Part shown: positions 45,561-57,689 of the stretch, piece by piece | How the letters are laid out: every line of letters begins with the position of its first letter | How positions within the stretch are numbered: the first letter of the stretch is position 1 | Program-made: the position numbers and the translations under genes | Source: Gnetum montanum | Taxonomy: Eukaryota; Streptophyta; Gnetopsida; Gnetales; Gnetaceae | Reading direction: 5' to 3' | Length of the DNA stretch: 64,000 nucleotides | NCBI GenBank assembly: GCA_015680685.1 | Contig: MNCI01022355.1 | Location: forward strand, 183,262-247,261 | The notes under the pieces: generated by a model | Database searches by the model: none | What the model was told of the DNA's origin: nothing | The model's input: the letters and a program-made list of their open reading frames with translations, nothing else

Positions 45561-47640
45561 ACCTCATTGGATGGACAACCATGCTTGATTTTTTGGATCT
45601 CCTCTTTCCAACTCAGTCATGGGGCAAATGGCCATCCATGCTAATAATCCATATGGCTTCTTAGTTTTTCTAATTTTTTATTTTCCATGTTTTTGATTTT
45701 GCAAGTTATTTATTTTACACCTTTTTGATTTTAAAATTTCTTCCTATTTTACACCATTTTTTTACACCATCGTTAGTACATTTGAATATTTCTTGAATAT
45801 TTTACACTTCCTTATATATTTTACTTTATTTTGTTTGAGTGTGATTTTCAATTTTTTACTAATAAACAAGCTTTGTGCCAATAGGACATAGTGGTGTTGT
45901 AGTTATTACTAATGGTGGTTTGTGCTTAATCTTTTATTTGCTAATGTTTGGTTTCTATTTTTAAGTTTTTGTACCAATGGCTCAGTCATGGCTTCTTTGT
46001 CATGGAAAAAGCAATGAGTCCACAACATCCACCCACTCACAAATTCTATGGTTTTCCTTATTTTGAAAGCTTGAGGTTCCCTTCATTAAATAAACCTTTA
46101 ATAAATTGGTGACCTTGGTAGTTTCCAAAATTGGGAAGGATTCAAAGGTTTGTATAGGGTGTGACTTCAAGGGGACTTAATACTCTGTGTACTCTTCTAC
46201 TTACTTGGATGCTCAAGTATTTTCATAGACTTCTTACCATTCCATATTGTCCAATAACAAGAAGTCAAATAATTTCTTTGCATGGTGTGGTTCCCATACA
46301 AAAAATAACAAGAAGATATATAAAAAAAAAAAAAACAAAACAAAACATGATTAAAATTCAAATCATACCCCTTAGAAAAACAAATGGGCTACAAACACTA
46401 GTTATGGGACTAGAAAGAAATGTACCCATGCTTGAAGGTCTCCTCTAACTAAGGCCCTCTCTTACTTTCTACTTCTCTTTTCTCCTATTTATGGAATGGT
46501 AGTTGTTCTATGGATGCACCCTTGTGTCTCAAGGGGATGGATCAATCTTGAAGTGGCGATGGAAAGTCACTAAAAGGGGTTGGTTTTGGTTTGGAATAAG
46601 GATGGATCTTCTTAGATCATTTTAAAAACAAATCCACAAGGGACTTCTTATGACCTCAATTTAGAATTCCATTCCACCCTCTTCATCATCCATTTATGTT
46701 GACCATAATTCACCTCACTATCGATGTCCATGTTTTTGATTCCATGTCTTGGTCTGACATATTTGAATTCTTAGGTAGAATCTTTTAGGTTTTGGTCCTT
46801 AACTTCCATCAACCATTAATCACCTCTAGGGCCCATGGATTCCTTAGGTTGAGGTTATGTAAGGAAAAACAAGGCATATGCCTACTATGGGAAGGATCCA
46901 CTTGCATATCTCTATTGGTTGGGTTTGTTAGGTACCTTATCCTTAGACATTCTTACAATTAGAATCTTTCGTACACCCATCTTTTACATCACACTATGTG
47001 CTTCTTTACATATTTTATTCATTAAACATGTTCTTCATTGAATTTTTTAATTTTTGAGCTTTTAAAGACCCTCTTCAGTGATTTTATAATATTTTTGGCT
47101 TTTCTGGGATTCCATGAATCTTAAATTCATTAAAAAAATATTTATATTTTTTGAGATATTAAAATTTATAAATTTTTGCCTATGGGCCCCATATATGGGA
47201 CCCTGTCGACATAAGAAAAAAATAGTATATATATGTGTGACCCCACTTGAAAATTTTTACATTTTCTCATAAACGCCAAGGGAGATTTTCAACTTTTCAA
47301 ACCTGAGAACTTTCTAGAGCCAATAACATCCTAACCATTTATCCAAATCACTCCATTCTTTGACCCCCATAGCTACCAAATGTAATCTCTTCATTGTGGG
47401 GACTACAAATGTGTCATTTGTAATAAAAATGATTTTGCCATTTTTCTAACTCCTACAAAGTTTTAACAAAGAAATCAACTATTAAACACCAAATTACAAG
47501 AGTTAAACATTTCAAATGAGATTTAATGACATTTATAATAAATAATTAATAAAATAATCAATCTACCACAATCCAACCTTAGCCAAAGTGTAACCAACTA
47601 ATGAGAGAAGTTATTCAAATATTTAGTGTTACACATTATA
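45560..47640 (+). other. Conserved non-coding region between integrase and the extra ORF (E3)
   Basis: No long frame. Islands shared with E1, E2 and E6 in the same order: GGGTGTGACTTCAAGGGGAC (46159-46178), TTTGCATGGTGTGGTTCCCA (about 46278), CTACAAACACTAGTTATG (about 46389), a pyrimidine-rich run CTTACTTTCTACTTCTCTTT (about 46460) and GGGCCCATGGATTCCTTAGG with GGGAAGGATCCACTTG (about 46830-46905). It could hold a splice acceptor or promoter for the extra ORF, or RNA signals needed in cis. Confidence 0.6.
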
Positions 47641-47659
47641 TCTACTAATCCATGGATGT

Positions 47660-49060
47660 GTTGTGAGCATAGATGGCACTAAAAGGGAAGAACACAGAGG
47701 AAGCAAGACCATATCAACCCAGGATAAATGACCTAGAATGGGAAGAGGCCAATAACAAGCCTAAGAAGAACCATTGTCAACCCATGTCATTAGTCCTCTT
47801 AGGGAAGAAGTAGAAGTTGAATCTATCAAATAGATTCTAGAACTAGTAGTAGCAATAAAACACTTCCATCGAGATGATGTGCTAGCACCACAAATAAATC
47901 TAGAGGTGAATTTAAAGGCTTGCCTGAATTAGATCAAATCATGAGAGCTCTAGAAAATAGTGATCTAGGAGTTAAACTTTGATCCATTCCTAGTGCAAGC
48001 ATTAAAAAAAGTGCAAGATGAACTAAAGGCCTTTCCCATGTGGCCAATCATCACTTCCATCGAGGAGTGGTACATGGGAGAGACATTCCTATTTTGGAAC
48101 AATAGGCAACCTAGATCAATGGTGAAAATCAAGGACATCTCAGTGTCCTACTCAACATAAGCCATTGTTGCAACACTTAGGTTGCTCAAAATAGGGATAA
48201 ATCTTGCTGAGATCCAAATGCAAGAAAATACTAACATAAAGAAAGAATGGATTCAATGATGAGATGGTGTTGACTACAAGGAGTTTGACATGCTCACACT
48301 AACAGAGAAGATATACTACAAGTTTACAACCTTTCACACCAATCCCACAATGAGGCCAAGTAAACTCACTACCTTCTCTACCTGAGCATGTTCCAATTTG
48401 AGCAGGAGATTCCTTATCAACCTTCCATAGCTAATCTTTCTAGAGATGGAGAAGTGGTTTAAAGAAAATGAATGTGGAAGGAAGGCACTTTCCTTTCCAT
48501 GCCTCATCAGGAAAATTTGTCAGAGGGGAGGAATAGCCCACTACACTAATGACATCATCAGGCATGTTTTAGCCATTAACTAGGAAAAAATAGTAAAAGA
48601 TAAGATGCCTACAATGATTATCCAAGAAGAGGAGTAGCGACCTCCATCTAACACTCAATAAACCATGCCAAAAATTGCTGTAATTTCCCAATGGTTGTGC
48701 AAATATAGAGAATTTCTCTTGAGTGAACAAGAGTAACAAAAAGGAACAAGTGGTAGGGACCCATCCATGTATAGACCAGCCATGAATCAACTAAATGAGG
48801 TGGCCTAGACAATCAATTTGATGGGTGGAGGTGGATCCATCTTCTCAACCCAAAGAACATAGTTTCCCATGAGGTTAAATCAGAGCACAAGAGAGGTCAC
48901 AATATCTCTCTCAGAATAACAACCACTCCTTGAAATCTCTGGGAATGTTATGACCTTATTGTTGTGCTTGGAGGAGGATGAAGGAGCAACTATATTGGTG
49001 TTGCTACACCAACGAAAGGAGACTGTAGTAAAAGTGGTCACTAACCAAATTTCCAAATCG
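47660..49060 (+). pseudogene. Extra 3' ORF of E3, N-terminal part
   Basis: Frames show FKGLPELDQIMRALENSDLG, a part with ELNFDPFL, PMWPIITSIEEWYMGETFLF, VKIKDISVSYS, YYKFTTFHTNPTMRPSKLTT, FLINLP and WFKENECGRKALSFPCLIRK. E6 (57690-59060) has the same order: PLWIILSNNGEWHMGITYLF, MKIKDSIIFYS, NPTMRSS and CFNENGKGRKTLPFHS. No membrane segments or known enzyme motifs seen. I do not recognise the family. It occupies the place where some plant Gypsy elements carry extra or env-like ORFs. The reading breaks near 49060, where about 1.9 kb of unrelated sequence intervenes. Confidence 0.65.
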
Positions 49061-49944
49061 TTCTACATGAGGGTTGAACTGCATCATGGGAAAAGTTTCC
49101 AAAAGGACCATGCTCTTTGACAGTGTAGCTAATTGGCCAAACTCGTGTTGGAATTCCTACCTCAAGAATGAAGTACACCATGAGCAAAGTTTCCTTAAAA
49201 AAAATCAAAACAAAAAATGAGGACCATGTTCATTGGTAGTGTAATAATTTCTTGAGTGTGATGGGGTCTAGAAAAAATCTTCACCCTAACCTCCGTTTCC
49301 CATTTTAAATTTAAGTTTTTCAAAAAAAGAAAAGAAAAAAAAAAGACCCAAGGAAAAATCTGAAAGTTGTGGCTTACTATGATCTAACATTAGCTTTAGC
49401 TCATCCTCCTCATTAAGTTTTGTATAAGTTACTTGCTCAAAATAGTCTACATACTTTTACTGTTACCTTGTGATAATATTGAGAATGAGAGCTTAAGCAC
49501 ATATCTACATATATATATACATATAATTACACATATATGTCTATAAATCTTAGATAAAATAATAATAAATTATATTTTTAGATTTTAATGTTTGTTTAGA
49601 TGGCCTATGTTGGTGTCTCTTTCGATTATTTGGTTATTTTGATCATGTTTAGAACATTATAGTTTACTTTTAAGTTTGCATTTATTATTTCATATTATTT
49701 TTATTTTCCCATCTATTGCATTTTCATTCAAAATTTTCTAGTTCTTACACTTGCATGCAATCTGTTGTTTGGGGGCTAAGTGTTGAGGCCAACTTCACCC
49801 ATGCTAGGCATAGGGCCTTGTTTGAACAAGTTTAATATCACAAAAAATCAGAAGTTGTACAGTATTGACATGTCAAGCCCTCATGGTCTAAATTAAATGT
49901 GCTTTCATGGGCTTGAATAAGCCATAAATTGTAAAATACAATGT

Positions 49945-50078
49945 ACCTGGTCAAAGAATGCAACTATCGAACACACATCCAACTCGTGCACAACTATCCA
50001 ACACAGATACATTGAACCTGGTCAAAGAATGCAACTATCCAACACACATCCAACTCGTGCCAACTATCCATGGGACAC
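49945..50078 (+). repeat. 71-bp tandem duplication
   Basis: ACCTGGTCAAAGAATGCAAC at 49945 recurs at 50016 with one base change, followed in both by AACACACATCCAACTCGTGC. Confidence 0.75.
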
Positions 50079-50157
50079 ATGTTGCTAGATCTGCTTTCCT
50101 CTCATCTCATAGTCGTTGATTCCATTCTTGAATTTCGTGCCCGATCCCGGTCCATCC

Positions 50158-50167
50158 CTATAAATAC
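50158..50167 (+). promoter_or_regulatory. TATA-like box in the E3 insertion
   Basis: CTATAAATAC in CpG-containing sequence, with CCCGATCCCGGTCCATCC just upstream. A start about 30 bases downstream would give a transcript with pyrimidine-rich runs. Confidence 0.45.
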
Positions 50168-50934
50168 CCTGTCAATACACATAAATAGGGGAAAGGAGTC
50201 AGAGTCTGCAAAGACCATTTTCTATTCTACTGGCAGGCAACACTGACAGCAGAGGTATTTTTGGCAGTCTTCTCTCTTCTACCGGTAGGCGACAGAACAC
50301 GGCAGGAGCGTGAAACGTGCAGTGAACATCAACAACAGTTGCAGGCAGATTGCAGATTACAGTGTGATTGCCCTGCAGTAGCAATTGTTGAACAATGATT
50401 TTTTATTTTCTCAGATAGAAACAGACATGTTTTCTTTTCTTTTCTTTTTCTTTTCTGCCCACACAGCAGAGACCAATGCCCAACAGCGGTGGTGCCAACG
50501 CGGACATTGTTAGGGGTGTTAATAGAAGTCTTTCTTTCTGCCTATAAACAAAAACCTGGAAGAGACAGGTTGTATGCACATCATTTTGTTATTTATTTAT
50601 TTTCTTTCAAACAATAGGATATATTTTTCTCTCTGCCATCTCCAAGCGAAAACGTAGTCGTGGTGGCAGATAACTTTTACAGTTTTCAATATTATTATTT
50701 GCATTTTATTTTGAATTATTTATTATAATCTTTTAAATTGCACAAATTATTTAACTTTTCAATATTCTTATTAAATTTAAATCTTTTAATATTTTTTTAA
50801 AAATATTATTTTTATTATTTTTTCACATAGCCCTTTCCAGCTGAGACTATTCCCGAGTTTCCGTACCCATGCTAGAGGTGCCCTAGATGATAGTCTCCTA
50901 AAATGAGTTTTCACAGGTGTTGGCAGCATGTCCA

Positions 50935-52440
50935 AAATTTATGCGTTAACAACCTATGGCATCTATACTAGACATCACTACACTCAAGGATGTACAGATG
51001 TCTATAGGAATCACAAGTGATAGAATAAATGTAGCATAACATGAAGAACTACTTGACTAATTGGTGGGAATAGGGCAACCACTTCTAAATGTATTTGAAC
51101 TTTTGAACAATATTACTATAATCCAATCGAAGCTACTAGAGGCAAACATCACATTGGAAGGACAAATTGAAATAGCTAAAGAGTGGAATGAATGCTTGAC
51201 TATGGAAGTTCCTAAATTAAGAGCCTAGATTGCTGACCCTATATTTCTCAACCTAGCATTGACAAGAGATAAAGCTATGGAATAGCTTTGCACTAAATTG
51301 AAAGGGGTTGAGGATGCAATGAAGATGATGTTGTTTTACTAATTATTGGTAGAGGCCACACAACATAAGATTTAGAAGGCCTTGGATTAGACTCATTAGG
51401 AGAATGTGCAATTGACCCCAGAGAACCATTGCCTACAAAATGTTGATGTGCACAAGTAACAATTAACAAATTTCATCCATCAATAACAAGAGTAATTAGC
51501 TAGAGAAAACATAAAACTAAGGATATTGGTAGCAAAAAATAGAAATCTCTCCATGGAGGAGGTTTATGCCCTTCATCAAAAAACTGCAATTGAGGTAGCC
51601 ACCTAGAAATCATAGGCACTCAAATTTGAGAGAGTCAAGGACCATTATAGAGAATAGGTCAGTCTACAAAAGGATGTAAATGAAAAACATTTCTAGTTAG
51701 TGAGGTGAAAGTGAATAAAATCCTCCAATAGCTCCAACAGGGAAAAGAAGTATGGCAACCCATCATTGATGGGATAGACACCTACAATAAAATAAAAATT
51801 TGCATGAAGGAATTGCAAATTGAGGAGATGATGGACTATATGAAGCTTTCCAATCTTTGTTACATAAATCTAGCCATGTTGACTACTGAATGACCATGGT
51901 TAGAACTAGAGAAATAGGTGGCTAGCTCATACTTGTTGTATGATGTCAAGTTCAAGCATCATAAAGAGACCAAACAGAAGCTTGTGATGGCAAATGCTAA
52001 ACTAGAAGTTCTCAAGGCACAATTTATTGATCAACAATCAACTATCAAGAACCTAGCCAAGAGGATGAATGACTACTATGAGCTATAGAACACAATCATT
52101 GCATTCAATATTGAATGCAAATAGTTCACTACCTAGTTTGTCAACGTAGAGGAGATGTTCCCAATAAAGCCCTATCTATGGGATATCCCCATTCTAGCTC
52201 ACATTAGTGATGTTGTGTGGAGTATGAGGCTGCATTACTAAATGAAGGCATTACTAGATGCCTTTCACCTTCCACTGGAGGTTATAGCCATAGCAGGATA
52301 GCCACAGCCACCTTAGCTATTGCACATGCCTGAAGCTGATGAAGGTCCTTTAGAACCTCAAGATCCTTCATTGCATGGACTGTCTGATCTTCTCCACCAC
52401 CTTCACATCATCAAAGGATGTGTCATCAAATTTTTGTGTA
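50935..52440 (+). pseudogene. Extra 3' ORF of E3, coiled-coil part and C-terminal tail
   Basis: A frame with stops but few shifts, about 480 residues. Long charged heptad-like stretches: KLKGVEDAMKMMLFY, NHCLQNVDVHK, NIKLRILVAKNRNLSMEEVY, ALHQKTAIEVAT, FERVKDHYRE, VNKILQ, then ICMKELQIEEMMDYMKL and NLAKRMNDYYEL. After the coil comes PYLWDIPILAHISDVVWSMR and an acidic, proline-rich tail (EADEGPLEPQDPSLHG). It matches E6 (59440-60540) and E0 throughout. Predicted as a coiled-coil protein; cellular role unknown. Confidence 0.7.
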
Positions 52441-52551
52441 GTCACATCATGGTGTTTAATTTTATGTCATAAACACAACAACCTTTTTGTAATTTTTTGA
52501 TTCGTACACTCAAGCACTTAGTTTTTTCAAGTCAATTTGTTATGTTAAGAG

Positions 52552-52625
52552 TCAGTCAATAATCCCATACCTTCCTAATTTTGTAAGGGAACTTAAGGAT
52601 AAGTTTTCATTTAGTCATGGGGGTA
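52552..52625 (+). promoter_or_regulatory. Pre-polypurine block and polypurine tract of E3
   Basis: CAATAATCCCATACCTTCC, TTTTGTAAGGGAACTTAAGG, then GTCATGGGGGTA directly before the 3' LTR. Shared with E0, E1 and E2. Confidence 0.7.
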
Positions 52626-53616
52626 TGATGAGCATCAATGTATTATGTCGACATGCCCTCATTGATGTGGCATCCTCAATGGGCCCCTGTTGATGGGGCC
52701 CCATTTACATGGTGTTGCCCCATCAGCAGGGTCATGTCAACATAAAATTTGCTACATTTATGGGGCTGCATCAATATAGTGTTTGCTACATCTATGGTGT
52801 CCTATGATGTAATACTATAGCAAAAACTATAAATATGAGCTCCCAACTATTTTTATGGATTGTTAATTTATAGTAGTAGTAGAGCTATTGTAGTTTATTC
52901 ATTTGAAAATTAGAATATTTTCCCGAGTGCCCATAGTAGAATTTATTAAGTGTATGGATCTTTATTTGAGCATTGTTGTAAGTGAACTGCACTAGTATGT
53001 ACAACAATAAAGATGAGCTTCTTGATAAACCTTGCAATGTTCTAGATAGTTTAAATGTTTTATTCTTGCATTTAATGTTTTTAGTTATTTGTTTAATGTT
53101 TCTTAGTAATTAACCTAATTAAGTGTAAAGTAAGATAAGCTAAATAGGTTAAATACACAAGTACGACTATTTCAAGTGTGAACACATATTCATGTGGTAA
53201 TCCTAGTAGAGTTGTTGCTTGGTGCACCTAGTAGTGTAGCACTTGTAACCCAATAATGGATACATGGGTTTAGGACATGTATGGAAAGTCGAATCAAATA
53301 TGCTTATTTTAGGACTAATTAGAAAATACTTAATTAGTTAAACTAAATTAATTATTGAATTATTCCATCTCTCTACTTTAAGCACCAAAGAACATAAAAT
53401 ACAAAACAATAAAAATCATATGCCTTGATTACACTTAACCATACCATGTGCATCACAAGTGTTATTGGGAAGACAACGAATGGCCTTCAGGGAAAGGTTC
53501 ACTTTCTAGAAAACTAGTGTACTGAAAAATATAGAGTCCACAGAATTTGACTGAATTACACGTGAATGCTTTGTGATTCATATGGCTAGGTGTATGGGAA
53601 TCTTGGCCGCTCATCA
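52626..53616 (+). repeat. E3 3' LTR
   Basis: 991 bp, TGATGAGCATC to GCTCATCA. TATA-like box CTATAAATAT at 52827-52836. Repeat units start near 53193, 53218 and 53242. Confidence 0.9.
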
Positions 53617-53621
53617 ATCAT
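53617..53621. repeat. Target-site duplication of E3, right copy (ATCAT)
   Basis: Exact copy of 38376-38380. Confidence 0.85.
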
Positions 53622-53744
53622 GATGTCAAAACCCCAAAGAAATTGGGTGACCTCCCTAATATATGTATAAACACATATTTCTTTTCACTCAAAGGTATTA
53701 GATTCAAAACTTAGAATTAGCACCCTAAGCACACTACCGTAGAT

Positions 53745-54400
53745 GTGTCTTATTCATTAAAGTCTTCCTATTTGCACTCGTCTTAAACATATGAGAAAGA
53801 TTTCTCCTCAATATTCTTTTTGTAGAAATGAAGACTCATTTTCTTATGTATTATTTGGGTTTATGTTGCTAAAGATGCTTGGAAATGAACATCTAGAATT
53901 TGTAACTTTCAACCAAGCATTAATAAAGTTATTCTTGGTGATCAACCTACTTTATCTAATTTCTTTCTTTTCTTTTAGAAATGTCTTTGATAGCTTGTTT
54001 TCTACTTTAATTAGAAGCTCGGATGTGTAGTGCTTTCTCTGTAGTAAGTGCATAACTATGACCTCTCTTTAGGATTTAAATATTAGATTCTTAAAGATGT
54101 TAATTTAATTTGATTTTGGAGGCTCAAGAATGGAAAGCTTTCATCTTTTGTTGCTACTTTTTTATTATTTATAATTGATATATTCTTTTGTATTTAAAGA
54201 GAGTTTTTTCTTTCTCTTTACAAAGAACTCTTTAGAAAGAAATTAAAACCTAATAGGGTACTTTTGAATAAGGACAAGGCTCATTTTATTTTCTACCCTA
54301 GAGGGGAGATTTTTCAGTATTGGTTATAAGGATAAAAACCTAAAGGAGCATCTCCAAAATGATTTGGATTCTCCTTTAAATTTTCTCTTTAATGACATGA
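53745..54400 (+). mobile_element. 5'-truncated LINE fragment (zf-RVT end)
   Basis: Homologous to the minus strand of about 8760-9535. It starts GTGTCTTATTCATTAAAG, reads ISPQYSFCRNEDSFSYVLFG (decayed zf-RVT), then NEHLEFVTFNQALIKLFLVI, and ends with the segment around GGATAAAAACCTAAAGGAGC. An (AAAT)n run at about 54466-54484 may be the remnant of its tail. Only the 3' part of ORF2 is present, as is usual for truncated LINE insertions. Confidence 0.75.
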
Positions 54401-54479
54401 TGTTCTTTGATTTTTTAAATATTATTATTTATTTTTTAGATTTTGACACCACTTACACTGAATTAAAATAAATAAATAA

Positions 54480-54845
54480 ATAAAATGTAAAACCATAGAG
54501 AATATATCTATTAGAGAAATGTTTGCTAAATTCAACAAGAATAATAAGATTTACAATTCCTACTCTAATGATAATTCACATATAGACGTATACATGTCTA
54601 AGCATTCGTTATAATAATATAGTGCTCAGGGACCTTCTAGTTCAAATTATGCTACTTACATTTCTCTACAAAAAATTAATCTTCATAAAGATGAATAAAA
54701 GAAACTAATTTAATTTATAGATAGATGTAAAAACCTTACTATCCATGGTACAAAGTTCTTTTCCCTCATTATTGATCCAAACTACATCATAATTCAAGAT
54801 GACTTATAAAACATCAACATGCTTAACTACTATGATACTTAGCTG
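54480..54845 (+). repeat. Shared block B, second copy
   Basis: Matches 14090-14480 and ends at the same NYYDT segment. Confidence 0.5.
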
Positions 54846-54859
54846 TGGAGGAATTTTTT

Positions 54860-55740
54860 CTAATGCTCAAAATTTTTGGTGTTCTTTGCTCAAAGGTTAA
54901 CCTTGTGATTTAATTGGTTTTTTACTACACCAAATGGGCTAAAGCTAGAGCCATATCGAACTATACATTTACCACTATAGCTCAATTTGTACAACAATAG
55001 GTACTAAATAGGTTTGGTATGTCTAGAACACTCATTTCAATTAATGAAACATATTCTATAGGTTCTTTGTTTTGAAAATTAATGCAACACTTAAGATGCA
55101 ACATAAACTTAAGACCCCCTATCACCCCCAAGCTAATGGTCAAGCTGAAGTTACCAATAGGGAGATCACTATAATTCTAACATGAACTATTAGTAGATAT
55201 GGAATGGATTGGAATACCAAACTTAATGATGTTCTTTCGGCATCATTTAACCTAGAAGCTTCCTATAGGTTACTCTCCCTATGAGTTAGTGTATAAAAAG
55301 TTACTAAAATTGGTAATCCAAGCTAAAATCCATACACTCACAATAACCTATAAGCTTAACCTAGACATTAATCTAGCCTAAAAAGAACATTTTATGACAC
55401 TTAATATGCTATATGAAAATTGACAAATAGCCCTAATGATAAATAAAGTACACAAGGCACACCATAAACAATATCATGACACATAGATAAGAAAAGTTAC
55501 ATTCCAGTCTAGTAATAAGATTCTTTATTAACATCTTGTGCATGCATCATAACACATAAAGTTCCAAACATTATAGAAATGATCTTACATCATCCATTCA
55601 ACTTTTCCTTCTAGGGCCATGATAATTTACCACCCGTCCAACCCTTAAAAACACATCTTAGTCAACATACAACAACTCAAGCCATTCTTGGAACCCCAAG
55701 TAACTAGCAACACTAACACCTCTTTGTGGGAATAGACACA
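54860..55740 (+). pseudogene. pol: Integrase of E6, C-terminal two thirds
   Basis: Several frames together show the post-first-D part of the core: a piece like KWAKARAISNYT, TTIAQFVQQ, LNRFGMSRTLISINETYSIG (D-N-G changed to N-E-T), LMQHL, then PITPKLMVKLKLPIGRS in a shifted frame at the YHPQ position, LPIGYSPYELVYKKLLKLV and LNMLYEN. The same blocks stand at 44760-45300 in E3. Inactive. Confidence 0.75.
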
Positions 55741-57680
55741 TTCTATTTTTCAAATCTCCTCCTCTTAACTTAGTTGTGAGGGAGATGGGCATCCATCCTA
55801 ACATCTTAATGAGGCTAATTTCATCATTTTCTTTTATAATGTTTTTATATTTTTTTCATTTTCTTGAATATTTTGTTGATTATTTTATATATTTTCTTTT
55901 CTTGTTCTATTTATTATTTTCCTCAACTCTTGTTGAAAATCATTAATTTTTTTCATTGCTACTACAAATTTTGAAACATTATTCAAGGCAACTATCAATA
56001 CTATGATTGATTAATTAAAAGGTCAATTTCCCCTTGGATTATGTTCTCTACTAATAATCTATCAATTTTCTAGTAGTATCAAGCAGTAAGTTCATGACAA
56101 CCACCCATTCCATTTGTTCCATGGGAAATTTGTATCCTTGAAAGAATGAAGGTTATTTCATATTATAACTAAAAGTAACCAATGATCTTATTACCCAACA
56201 AACTAGAAAAATATCAAGTGAAAATGGAAAAGGATATGACCTCAAGGGGATATGATGTGTTTTTTCTCTCAACTTTCTTCTTTACATGGTGTGATTCCCG
56301 GAAAAAAAATGGAAATTCAAAGCACACTCCTTAGACTCAATAATGGATACAAGCACTAGTTATGGATCTTGAAAGACATGTTACCCATGCTTGATGGTTC
56401 CCCTATAACCAAGGCTCTACCTACTTCCTTTTCTTTTCTTCTTCTCTTGGAGTGATGATTATTCTTTGAGGTTTTCATGAACTTTTGATCAATAGAGAGA
56501 AAAAATATGTTAATGCAAGGTCACTATAAATGAAATGGACTTGGTCTAGACTTGGAATAGACTAGTATCAAATCATCTTAAATCACAATTTTCACAAAGA
56601 ATTTCATGTGATCACAATGAAAATTATCATTACACCATTCTCTCTCTCTTCCATTTACTCACTTCATTTTCTATCACCTCACTACCTTATACCATGGAAA
56701 ATTATTCCATTTTGTTTTCTATATATCATAAGCCTACAAATATTACTTCCATGGGTATGAAATTTAACTTAAAATAATCATTCATCATCCTTAGTGTCCA
56801 TGAACTCTTTACAATGAAGGAATGCAAGGGAATAATAGGTAGATTTTTGCTTTCAGATGGATCCACTTACATTTCTTTAGTCTACCATAAGTTAAACTCC
56901 CTCACCATGGGCTTCTTGTGTGATCAATCATGTTGATAGTGTTATAGCATTCAGTTTTGCTTTATTTGGCATTAGAACATCCTTAAAGAACTTATCTAGT
57001 CCACTCTAATTACTTCAAATTATCTTAACATACCATCTTTCATGTTGTTTCCAGAATTTTACATCTTTTTGGCTCTCATTTGGCTCTTGTTTCAGCCCAA
57101 AACTCACCTAAAATTGCTTCATTTCTAAGTGAAAAAAAATAGCTAAGAATAGTTGCATCAATGCATCCACATCGATGTAGCCTTGTCAATTCAAGATAAA
57201 AATCTTATAACTACATGCAAAACTTAGATTATTTTCACCATTTTTTCAAAAGTATCATAAGAGTTTTTGTTATTTTTTTGAGCCAAAGAATCTTTCGAGC
57301 ACCATAACTTCAAAACCACTTAGCCAATTTTGCCTATTTTTGATCCTCGAGCTACTAGAGGTATGCTTTACATCATGGGGACCACAAGTCTTAGGCTTTT
57401 CATGCAAATATGATATTTCATAGAAAATTTTCTAACTTCGTACAATTAAACTATTAAAATAATATTAAACTAATAATCATACAGGGTTAGAATCAACAAA
57501 TCAACGCTATTAGCTTTGAATAAAATAATAATATAATAATATCACTAACTTGTGATCATAAAACAAGAACTTAATGATAAACTCTTAATACTTAAATAAT
57601 TAACATAACCTAATCTAATGAAGAAATATATTCAAAAGAATAAAGGTTATCAACTAAAGAGCTAATTGTGGATTATGTTT
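55740..57680 (+). other. Conserved non-coding region of E6
   Basis: Islands shared with E3: GGATATGACCTCAAGGGGAT (about 56230), TTTACATGGTGTGATTCCCG (about 56282), ATACAAGCACTAGTTATG (about 56348), pyrimidine-rich CTTCCTTTTCTTTTCTTCTT (about 56425) and the block near 56790-56880 with AGATGGATCCACTTACATTT. Confidence 0.55.
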
Positions 57681-57689
57681 GTGATTGCA

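Larger units (their letters stand above)
49060..50935. mobile_element. Insertion in the extra ORF of E3, with a possible LTR
   Basis: E6 lacks this segment between equivalent points of the extra ORF. It keeps more CpG than the surrounding E3. A G-rich tract TTTGGGGGCTAAG (49768-49780) precedes TGTTGAGGCC, which could be a polypurine tract and LTR start (LTR about 49781-50925). A TATA-like box CTATAAATAC is at 50158-50167. A 71-bp unit beginning ACCTGGTCAAAGAATGCAAC is repeated (49945, 50016). The left part would be the 3' end of a truncated element. No target duplication found. Confidence 0.4.
38381..53616 (+). mobile_element. E3: complete Ty3/Gypsy element with extra 3' ORF, 15.2 kb
   Basis: Order on plus: 5' LTR, Asp-tRNA-type primer site, gag, protease, RT, RNase H, integrase, conserved non-coding region, extra 3' ORF (split by a later insertion), polypurine tract, 3' LTR. 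The primer site, the RT wording (RRQPQRWLN, FLDGYNGYKQI, FLGHIGYYR) and the size point to the Tat/Athila group. The two LTRs differ visibly (roughly 80-85% by eye), so the insertion is old. All ORFs carry stops. Flanked by an exact 5 bp duplication. Confidence 0.9.

Noticed and set aside
49781-50925. Complete solo LTR with target duplication
   Set aside because: No matching 5 bp flanks found and the right end is unclear, so it is kept only as a possible LTR.
47660-52440. Extra 3' ORF as an envelope-like gene
   Set aside because: No signal peptide, membrane segment or cleavage-like site seen; most of the C-terminal half is coiled coil.
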